Positions 5,312-10,427 of a DNA stretch of 10,427 nt are shown here, in pieces. Within the stretch, counting starts at the first letter, position 1. Each line of letters begins with the position of its first letter. Position numbers and translations under genes: made by a program. Below the pieces are notes generated by a model. It was not told where the DNA came from. It ran no database searches and saw only the letters and a program-made list of their open reading frames with translations. This stretch comes from JAAFIP01 sp031428975 (GTDB lineage Bacteria; Pseudomonadota; Gammaproteobacteria; Burkholderiales; Burkholderiaceae_C): contig JANOYR010000050.1 in the NCBI GenBank assembly GCA_031428975.1, forward strand, positions 1-10,427. Direction: 5' to 3'.

Positions 5312-6331
5312 TTACTGCTGTTTAGCGCCCTCAACCAAGCGCCTGCCCAAGCCCACGGCATAGGGCGCGGCGCGGGCTGGCAGCATAGGGTCGGCCGAGG
5401 CTTCAACTCCTTTGGGCATGACCATCGGGTTATAGGTAATTGTCAGGCAGGGGCCGCCGCCGTCTTCAGCCACGGAGGTCACTTTGAGCATACCTAGGTT
5501 CACTTTTTTGCGGCCTTGGGGCAGGGGCACGGTGGCGTTGTCGATGTTGTCGCCTGCTTGCGCCAACTCTAGGTTGAAATTGAAAGCCACTTTGCCGTCC
5601 TTCACGCGCTGGCGCAAGTCGTCAAACAAAAAACTTGGGCCCTTGGCCTTGGCTTCGTCATCGGTGAGGCCTTGTAGACCACCCACGGGTTCAAAAATCC
5701 ATTTGCCAAACTGCTTAGCCCCGCTGGCATTGACAAAGCCAAAGCCATGCACGCCCCAATAATTCACGCTACCAAAGCTGGCGGGCACGGGCTGCGAGGC
5801 AAAGTGCTTGCCTTGCAGCAGCACATCGGGGTTGGCATCGTTAAACGCTTTGACTTTGGCGGGGTCGGGCATTTTGGTGGCTGGGTCGGGTTGGCGTGAG
5901 GCCAGCAGGTTAAAAAACTGCTGGGGCGATGATGCACCAAATACGGGCGCAGAAATATTGCCCATTTGCCACATCTCGCCATCGGGCAGGTTAAATTGCA
6001 GCGCCAAATTGCGCTGTGATTTGCCGTTGTCAGCCACCTTGGGGTTGGCCCCGCCCACTGAGAAGCGCACCACCACAGGCACTGGTTTGCCGCTGAATGC
6101 GGACGCGCTAGACAGCGCCTGCGCATCGGCCGTGCCCACAAATTCGCCCATGGCGCAAATGCCCTTAGCGCCCGAGCGGCGGTAGCCCTCAAATTTACCA
6201 AAAGTGGACTCGAATTGGTTGAGAAATGCGTTGGGGTCCACAGGGGCGCTAGCAGGACTTGCCTGTGCGAGTGCGTTGTGGGCTAGCAAAGCAGCGGCAA
6301 TCGCCACAGCAGATAACAAGATGGTTTTCAT
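5312..6331 (-). CDS. Exported catalase-like heme peroxidase (SrpA-like)
   Basis: This 339-residue protein belongs to the catalase-related peroxidase group, shorter than true catalases (about 480 residues or more). A Sec signal peptide covers residues 1-22 (cleavage after ALA), so it works in the periplasm. Catalase-fold landmarks are PVPVVVRFSVGGANPKVADN (about 83-102), NLALQFNLPDGE with its distal-pocket Asn, VNYWGVHGFGF, and near the end R320-A-A-P-Y324, which fits the Arg-x3-Tyr proximal heme ligand. The distal catalytic His is expected in the motif R-N-H-(A/T)-K-G; here the sequence is R52-S-G-A-K-G, with Gly54 in that place. Peroxide cleavage may therefore be altered or lost while heme binding is kept. 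The ATG at 6331 is preceded by TAGGAG. The HiPIP gene follows on the same strand. Confidence 0.88.
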   Translation of the reverse strand: MKTILLSAVAIAAALLAHNALAQASPASAPVDPNAFLNQFESTFGKFEGYRRSGAKGICAMGEFVGTADAQALSSASAFSGKPVPVVVRFSVGGANPKVADNGKSQRNLALQFNLPDGEMWQMGNISAPVFGASSPQQFFNLLASRQPDPATKMPDPAKVKAFNDANPDVLLQGKHFASQPVPASFGSVNYWGVHGFGFVNASGAKQFGKWIFEPVGGLQGLTDDEAKAKGPSFLFDDLRQRVKDGKVAFNFNLELAQAGDNIDNATVPLPQGRKKVNLGMLKVTSVAEDGGGPCLTITYNPMVMPKGVEASADPMLPARAAPYAVGLGRRLVEGAKQQ

Positions 6332-6515
6332 GGGTTAGCTCCTAAAAATATGGAATAAAGTCAATCAACGAGACGCTGGTATGCGTTCTCCGAATAGGTA
6401 GTAGGGCTGGGCGGGCAAATCTTACGCAGCGCGCGAATCAGTACTTACCATGCTATGCCAGCACGCCGCATGTGCTTACACTTGGGTGTTGTGTACTAAA
6501 TTTTTAGGAGTTGCC
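6332..6515. promoter_or_regulatory. Divergent promoter region, catalase-like / SRPBCC genes
   Basis: These 184 nt separate two divergent genes and must hold the start signals of both. Each gene is preceded by the identical decamer TTTTTAGGAG (minus strand 6350-6341; plus strand 6501-6510), which includes the Shine-Dalgarno site. I could not assign -35/-10 pairs with confidence; TACTAA at 6494-6499 is a possible -10 for the SRPBCC gene but lies very close to its ribosome binding site. Confidence 0.4.
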
Positions 6516-6986
6516 ATGGCGGTGAATGTAACGATTGATTTGGCGTATGAGTTTGAGGTGAAAGCGGCCTTTAAAGACGTATTTGATGTTTTGTCTGACG
6601 TGCCCACTTCGGCCAGCTTTTTCCCCAAAGTGGACAAACTGGTGGACTTGGGCGACGGCACTTACCGCTGGGAGATGGAAAAAGTGGGTGTGGCGCAGAT
6701 CAATCTGCAAACCATTTATGCATCCAAATACGTGGCCAACATAGCCAAGGGCACGGTGGTCTGGACGCCTGTGAAGGGTGAGGGCAATGCACTGGTGAGC
6801 GGCAATTGGAAGATTGACGATAAGAAGAAAACCACGGCCATTGCGCTCAAGATTGACGGCGAAGTGACCGTGCCGCTACCAGGCTTGATGAAGATGGTGA
6901 TCGTGCCGGTGGTGCAGGGCGAGTTTGAGAAGCTGGTAGAGCAATACATCGACAATTTGATCAAGCGCTTTGGCGGCGAGGCTTGA
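6516..6986 (+). CDS. SRPBCC family protein (CoxG/polyketide-cyclase-like)
   Basis: This 156-residue protein has the START-like SRPBCC fold, which binds hydrophobic ligands in a deep cavity; some relatives (CoxG) act at the membrane in CO-dehydrogenase maturation. The expected order is present: first strand NVTIDLAYEFEVKA, the helix pair around FDVLSDVPTSASFFPKVDK, a run of strands through residue 120 (YRWEMEKVGVAQINLQTIY, TVVWTPVKGEGNALVSGNW), and a long C-terminal helix (GEFEKLVEQYIDNLIKRF). No catalytic residue is recognisable, and the molecular role is unknown. The ATG at 6516 has AGGAG at 6506-6510; upstream in-frame starts lack one. It is divergent from the catalase-like gene, which gives a weak hint of shared control. 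No CO-dehydrogenase genes are near. Confidence 0.8.
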   Translation: MAVNVTIDLAYEFEVKAAFKDVFDVLSDVPTSASFFPKVDKLVDLGDGTYRWEMEKVGVAQINLQTIYASKYVANIAKGTVVWTPVKGEGNALVSGNWKIDDKKKTTAIALKIDGEVTVPLPGLMKMVIVPVVQGEFEKLVEQYIDNLIKRFGGEA

Positions 6987-7012
6987 GGCTCATCCGGTAG
7001 TCTTGCGCACTT

Positions 7013-7075
7013 CGTTCGGCCTGTGCTTGCCGAAGAGTTATCACAGTCCCCTTTCCCCCTTTGCTTGTCGAAGGG
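7013..7075 (-). repeat. Two degenerate TTCGACAAGC-type repeats
   Basis: On the minus strand, CCCTTCGACAAGC (7075-7063) and CTCTTCGGCAAGC (7036-7024) are two related units. Each is followed by a G-rich stretch, and the second continues to GGCCGAACG. They resemble the widespread intergenic repeat CCCTTCGACAAGCTCAGGG-CGAACG seen in many Betaproteobacteria. Both copies have decayed. They lie between two convergent genes, the usual place for such repeats. Confidence 0.5.
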
Positions 7076-7100
7076 TTCGTGCGAAGTTGGCCACTGCTGC

Positions 7101-7294
7101 GGCCACAGGGAGCTGTGCCAACGCGCAAACGGTCGCTGGCCCCTTCGGGGTAGCTTGGTTTCTTGAGCAAATGGGGGGAGGCGGCCTAACTCGGGCTTCG
7201 CCCTCAGACAGAGCCCGCCTCTTATCCCCCATTTGCTCAAAAAACCAAGCCCAGCGCCCTGATTGTTTGCGCATTGGCGCAGATCCCTGTAGCC
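7101..7294. repeat. Large imperfect palindrome in a gene-free stretch
   Basis: The left arm (7101-7184) is matched by the reverse complement of the right arm (7215-7294) over almost its whole length, with a 30-nt centre. The best block is GCTTGGTTT-TTGAGCAAATGGGGG (7153-7177 against 7250-7226), 24 of 25 paired. The outer blocks GGC-ACAGGGA-CTG-GCCAA and GCGCAAAC also pair. The left arm has an extra small hairpin, CCCCTTCGGGG (7140-7150). It lies in the 447 nt between the convergent SRPBCC and DMT genes (6987-7433). Reading frames through it on both strands mirror each other and are not genes. The rest of the gap holds degenerate repeats (7013-7075) and, at 7300-7433, only a short direct repeat AAAACAAGC (7361, 7380). 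Confidence 0.8.
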
Positions 7295-7433
7295 TCAGGG
7301 CGAGGTGGTGTCTGGGAAAGGTTGGAAAACTGCTCAGCTTTCGGGCGCGCAAATCAACCCAAAACAAGCAAACCCGCGCAAAACAAGCGGCTTAAAAGGC
7401 GTTTGCTAGTCAAATCTCATGCAAAAACCCGCC

Positions 7434-8315
7434 TCAGTTTTTCTTGCCCAAGTGCAAAAAACCGGTGCTCAGCGCCGTGCCCAGAATAATCACCGCGCCG
7501 CACACCAGCATGCTGTTGGTGATGGCCTCTGACAAAAATGCCGCCCCATAGCCGATGCCAAACACGGGGATGACAAAAGTTACGGTTGTTGCTTTGGCAG
7601 GGCCGGCTTTTTCAATGATTCTGAAATACAAAATATAAGCCAGTGCGGTGCACAGCGCGGCCAACACGGCGATGGCTAGCCAAGCCCGCAGGCTGGGCAT
7701 CTGCGCAGGCATGGTGAGGGCAGCGGGCACTGCCAGCAAAAGCGCAGCACCTATTTGGCTGCCTGTAGCACTGGCCAGCGGTATCACCCCACCAAGATAC
7801 TTTTTAGCAAAACTCGCTGCTATGCCATAGCACAGAGTGGCGGCTAAGCAGGCCAGCACGGCTAGGCCAGTGGCGCTCGCGCCTGAAGTGAAGGTGGCTT
7901 TGTTCCAAGCCAAGGCTGTAACGCCTGCAAAGCCAATGGCTAAACCCAGCGTGCGCGACCAATTAGGCTTGTCTTTCAGCCAAATCCACGCTACCACCGC
8001 GCCCCACAGCGGCACTGTGGCGTTCAAAATAGACGACAAACCGGTGCTGATATGTAGCACTGCGAACGAAAACAGCACAAAGGGTAGGCCACTGTTGAGC
8101 ATGCCCGCAAACAATATTGGCCGCAGATTGGCCTTGAGCGCAGGCAACTGGCCGCGCCAGACTAAAAAGGGCAATAAAAACAAGCTGGCCAAAAACACCC
8201 GTATGAATGCGGTGGCGAAAATCCCAAACTCCGATGCGCCCAGTTTCATGAGCAAAAACGAGCCGCCCCACAGCGCAGCGAGCAGCAAAAATTCAAAAGC
8301 CAAGGCAAGGTTCAT
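7434..8315 (-). CDS. EamA/DMT family transporter
   Basis: This 293-residue inner-membrane protein is of the drug/metabolite transporter superfamily, with about ten membrane helices in two homologous EamA repeats (about residues 5-135 and 147-286). The first repeat shows ALWGGSFLLMKLGASEF, GMLNSGLPFVLFSFAVLHIS, STGLSSILNATVPLWGAV and WLKDKPNWSRTLGLAIGFAG, typical of the family. The second ends with ATTVTFVIPVFGIGYGAAFL and a short basic tail (LGKKN). Members export amino acids, purines or other small metabolites; the substrate here cannot be read. The ATG at 8315 lies 12 nt after the ogt stop codon, so it is probably co-transcribed with ogt, although a role in alkylation repair is not implied. 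Confidence 0.88.
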   Translation of the reverse strand: MNLALAFEFLLLAALWGGSFLLMKLGASEFGIFATAFIRVFLASLFLLPFLVWRGQLPALKANLRPILFAGMLNSGLPFVLFSFAVLHISTGLSSILNATVPLWGAVVAWIWLKDKPNWSRTLGLAIGFAGVTALAWNKATFTSGASATGLAVLACLAATLCYGIAASFAKKYLGGVIPLASATGSQIGAALLLAVPAALTMPAQMPSLRAWLAIAVLAALCTALAYILYFRIIEKAGPAKATTVTFVIPVFGIGYGAAFLSEAITNSMLVCGAVIILGTALSTGFLHLGKKN

Positions 8316-8327
8316 AGGTTCGATCGG

Positions 8328-8921
8328 TCAGGTGGCAATATGTATAACGCCTTCAAGCCGCAGCAGCGCAATTTTGCGGTCAAGCCCGCCTGCATAGCCA
8401 GTGAGCGAGCCATCAGCGCCCAGCACGCGGTGGCAGGGCACCATGATGGACACAGGATTGCGCCCCACCGCAGCGCCCACCGCGCGCACGGCCTTGGGGT
8501 TGCTAAGCTGCTGGGCAATGCCGCTATAGCTTGTGCTAAGCCCAGTAGGAATGCGCAGCAAAGCCTGCCACACCGCTTGCTGAAAAGCCGTGCCCGCACT
8601 TAAGTCGAGCACTATGCCAGACAAACCGTGCCCGCCACCTCCGTGATCGCCACCAACCTGCCCACTGCTGGCAATATCAAACCCCACCCGCTTACCCGCA
8701 AAATACGCAGCCAATTGCGCCCGCGCAGGCTCAAAAAACGCGCTATCCCCCAGCACCCAACCCACGGTGCTGGGGTAATGCCGCTGCCCCTCAAACCAAG
8801 CCCCACAAAGCCCCCGCCCAGTAGCGGCCAGCGTCATAGACCCCAAAGGCGTAGCCATAGTGGTCATCGTGGTGGCGAAATTAGCAGCCAACTTAGAAGC
8901 AGTATTTTTCATGATTTTCAT
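8328..8921 (-). CDS. ogt: Methylated-DNA–protein-cysteine methyltransferase (Ogt/AGT)
   Basis: This 197-residue suicide enzyme moves the alkyl group from O6-alkylguanine (and O4-alkylthymine) in DNA to its own cysteine. The acceptor is C163 in VPCHRV (161-166). The recognition helix is AVRAVGAAVGRNP (144-156), and the C-terminal GSLTGYAGGLDRKIALLRLE is standard. The N-terminal domain begins at about residue 23 (ATPLGSMTLAATGRGLCGAW). Between the N-terminal domain and the DNA-binding domain (TAFQQAVWQALLRIPTG, 111-127) lies an insert rich in Gly and His, about residues 85-103 (GGDHGGGGHG), which most relatives lack. Start choice is open: ATG at 8921 or 8912, both without a strong ribosome site; the first 20 residues are not part of the fold. 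It lies downstream of the Ada/AlkA-like gene and upstream of the DMT gene. Confidence 0.92.
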   Translation of the reverse strand: MKIMKNTASKLAANFATTMTTMATPLGSMTLAATGRGLCGAWFEGQRHYPSTVGWVLGDSAFFEPARAQLAAYFAGKRVGFDIASSGQVGGDHGGGGHGLSGIVLDLSAGTAFQQAVWQALLRIPTGLSTSYSGIAQQLSNPKAVRAVGAAVGRNPVSIMVPCHRVLGADGSLTGYAGGLDRKIALLRLEGVIHIAT

Positions 8922-8935
8922 AATTTTTTACCCAG

Positions 8936-8967
8936 ATGTCACCGTCATATGGTCATAGTACGCTATT
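8936..8967 (+). repeat. Dispersed repeat copy C (upstream of ogt)
   Basis: This 32-nt copy matches copy B at 27 of 31 positions (8937-8967 against 2501-2531). It shares the core CGTCATATGGTCAT with copy D. It lies 15 nt upstream of the earliest ogt start, in the AT-rich 84-nt gap after the AlkA-fusion gene, so here it would form part of the ogt leader rather than a protein. Confidence 0.75.
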
Positions 8968-9005
8968 GAAAATATAGTAAATAAAAATAATGCAAACCAT
9001 TACTT

Positions 9006-10427
9006 TTAGGTATTCTTTTGCGTCCTCTGCGTAACTTTCGCGTCCTTCGCGGCCGAAAGTCCGATCCCCAGAAGTCCGCCTTCGCCTTCAGCCTTCTCAC
9101 TAGATTTCACACCAGAGCTAGCTTGCAAAGGCAATCTTGCCCAAGCCCGCAAAACCGCATAACTCCGCCAAGGCCGCCAAGCTTGCGAGGCAGCCTCAGC
9201 CGCCCGCGCAGGCTGCTTCTCACCGCGCACGCCCAGTGCGTTGTGCAGTGCCACATCGCCCGCAGGAAAAGCATCGGGCCAGCGCAGCGCCCGCATGGCG
9301 ATGTATTGCGCCGTCCAGTCGCCAACGCCGGGCAGGGCTTTGAGTTGCTCTATGGTGGCCAGCGCGTTGGATGACGCATTGAGGTCAATCTCGCCCGCAG
9401 CCACCGCGCGCGCCAGCGCAATGATGGCGCCTTGGCGTTGGCGCACGATGCCCAGCGCGCCCAGTTGCTCGGGCGGGGTGTTGGCCAGCTTTTCGGGCGT
9501 GGGGAAAAGCTTGCTGATTTGCGGAAATGGCGTGCTGATGTCTTGGCCAAACGCATCCACCATGCGCTGCACAAAGCGCCGTCCAGCCGCCACGGTGACC
9601 TGCTGGCCCACAATGGCGCGAATCGCCACCTCAAAGCCATCAAGCGCGCCGGGCACGCGCAGCCCCGCTTGCTGGGGAAAATGCGCGCCCAGCATCGCGT
9701 CAATCGCGGCTGGGTTGGCATCTAAGTCAAAGGCCGCCCGCGTGCGCCGAATGATGGCAGGCAGCGCAGGGCGCAGGCTGGCGCTCACTTCTAGGCGCAG
9801 TGCGTTGCGCGCAGGCTCGAAACTGCTGCGCACCCAGCCTTGGTGCATGTTTTGCCCTATTTTTATAGAAAAACTGCGCAATGTCAGCGTCATATGGTCA
9901 TTGTTCACTACATATTCCATAGTATCAAGCTGCCTTGTCTGGGCGAAGCTTAGCATTGCGGCTATGTCGTAGGGCGGGCGGTAGCCTAGCAGCACGCTGC
10001 TGCTGGCTTGCGCGAGGTTTTGCGAGTCCTTAGGTAAACTTCTGGCGGACTGGTCAGCATGAATTGCATTGCCAGTGGCCACGCCAGTCGCCTTGCGCAG
10101 CGCCGAGGGCGGCATGCGGTAATGCTCGGCAAACGCGGCGTTGAAGCGGCGCAAGCTGCCCCAGCCGCTGGCCAGCGCCACCTCGCCAATGCCCATCTGC
10201 GTGTCGGTGAGCAGCTGTTTGGCCGTGAGCAAGCGCCTCGTTTGCAGGTATTGCAGCGGGCTCACGCCAATGTGCGCCTCAAAAATCCGCCGCACATGCC
10301 GGTCACTCACCCCCAACTTGGCTGCCAAATCCGCCACGCTGGGCGCAGCGTCTAGCGGCGCTTCATCGAGTAGCCGCGTGGCTTGCAGGGCCAGGGTGTG
10401 CGAGGCATCCTGAATCGACCACATCAG
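9006..10427 (-). CDS. AraC-type regulator fused to AlkA 3-methyladenine glycosylase (partial)
   Basis: The gene runs off the right edge; at least 473 codons are present. Residue numbers count from the ATG at 10424, which is probably internal. Residues 8-112 are an AraC-type double helix-turn-helix (ADLAAKLGVSDRHVRRIFEA; IGEVALASGWGSLRRFNAAF). Residues 146-240 resemble the AlkA N-terminal domain (LGYRPPYD onward). Residues 262-430 are the HhH-GPD glycosylase domain, with hairpin LKALPGVGDWTAQYIAMRA (361-379) and catalytic Asp390 in FPAGDVAL. The family usually has an Ada zinc domain first, so the missing end probably encodes it; such proteins sense methylphosphotriesters and excise alkylated bases. 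Oddities are a loop encoded by repeat copy D (about 173-182) and a 40-residue low-complexity tail after the usual end at about residue 431. ogt follows downstream. Confidence 0.9.
   Translation of the reverse strand: MMWSIQDASHTLALQATRLLDEAPLDAAPSVADLAAKLGVSDRHVRRIFEAHIGVSPLQYLQTRRLLTAKQLLTDTQMGIGEVALASGWGSLRRFNAAFAEHYRMPPSALRKATGVATGNAIHADQSARSLPKDSQNLAQASSSVLLGYRPPYDIAAMLSFAQTRQLDTMEYVVNNDHMTLTLRSFSIKIGQNMHQGWVRSSFEPARNALRLEVSASLRPALPAIIRRTRAAFDLDANPAAIDAMLGAHFPQQAGLRVPGALDGFEVAIRAIVGQQVTVAAGRRFVQRMVDAFGQDISTPFPQISKLFPTPEKLANTPPEQLGALGIVRQRQGAIIALARAVAAGEIDLNASSNALATIEQLKALPGVGDWTAQYIAMRALRWPDAFPAGDVALHNALGVRGEKQPARAAEAASQAWRPWRSYAVLRAWARLPLQASSGVKSSEKAEGEGGLLGIGLSAAKDAKVTQRTQKNT
9017..9054 (-). 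repeat. Degenerate 9-10-nt tandem repeat at the 3' end of the AlkA fusion
   Basis: On the plus strand four units follow each other: TTTGCGTCC (9017-9025), TCTGCGTAA (9026-9034), TTTCGCGTCC (9036-9045) and TTCGCGGCC (9046-9054). On the coding strand they give the KDAKVTQRTQKN tail. Arrays of GCGTCC/GCGTAAC type are a familiar kind of bacterial intergenic low-complexity repeat, so the reading frame has probably run into non-coding DNA. Confidence 0.6.
9881..9912 (+). repeat. Dispersed repeat copy D (inside the AlkA-fusion gene)
   Basis: Positions 9882-9912 match copy C (8937-8967) at 25 of 31. The most conserved part is ATGTCA-CGTCATATGGTCAT. On the coding (minus) strand it is read in frame as VNNDHMTLTL, within the AlkA N-terminal domain, where relatives have a shorter loop. 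It is the most diverged of the four copies, especially at its 3' end. Confidence 0.65.

Noticed and set aside
6970..7395. Long open frames on both strands across the palindrome (up to 141 codons)
   Set aside because: They mirror each other because of the inverted repeat, are low in protein-like features and have no start signals.
8340..9005. Plus-strand open frames opposite ogt
   Set aside because: They are antisense shadows of a gene with clear active-site motifs; the compositions are typical of GC-rich mirror frames.
9017..9054. Short tandem units as a CRISPR array
   Set aside because: The units are 9-10 nt, have no spacers and are degenerate.
9241..9972. 243-codon plus-strand open frame opposite the AlkA fusion
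   Set aside because: It is antisense to conserved HhH-GPD and AlkA domains and Ser/Ala/Arg-rich, as expected of a mirror frame.

Overview
The window looks like chromosomal DNA from a Burkholderiales bacterium, probably Comamonadaceae-like (Rhodoferax/Polaromonas type). This is inferred from the GC-rich coding style, the HiPIP electron carrier, the Ada/AlkA–Ogt pair and the type of intergenic repeats; no rRNA or other marker gene is present to prove it. There are no tRNAs, rRNAs or CRISPR arrays.

Left accessory region (1-2430). Reading right to left, positions 319-1218 have the layout of a small relict integron. A degenerate integron-integrase gene (intI, N-terminal part only, frameshifted) reads rightward from 1012. 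It has a LexA-type box and a TATAAT box just upstream. A leftward attachment region ends in a GTTAGGC core at 871-877. One complete gene cassette (325-876) carries a two-helix membrane protein of unknown function and ends in a 54-nt attC site (319-372). Left of attC there is no gene, only tandem 18-nt repeats resembling insertion-sequence ends. Right of the dead integrase lie the 3' remnant of a DUF4160-type gene overlapping an intact DUF2442 gene, then a leftward brnT-brnA toxin–antitoxin operon.

Housekeeping region (2431-10427). rmuC and an MFS transporter form a rightward pair. They converge on a leftward pair: a Sec-exported catalase-like heme peroxidase followed by a Tat-exported HiPIP, which could form a periplasmic redox unit. 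The catalase-like protein has Gly where the distal catalytic His is expected. Divergent from it is an SRPBCC (CoxG-like) gene. A 447-nt gene-free stretch follows (6987-7433), holding degenerate dispersed repeats and a large imperfect palindrome with arms of about 80 nt. The right end is a leftward run of alkylation-repair genes: an AraC–AlkA fusion (5' end cut by the window edge, probably an Ada-type protein), ogt, and a DMT-family transporter.

The most unexpected structure is a dispersed repeat of 31-43 nt, present four times in the same orientation (1841, 2500, 8936, 9881). Three copies lie inside or run into protein-coding genes (3' end of brnA, the juxtamembrane linker of rmuC, a loop of the AlkA N-terminal domain) and the fourth lies just upstream of ogt. 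Two nearly identical copies bracket brnTA.
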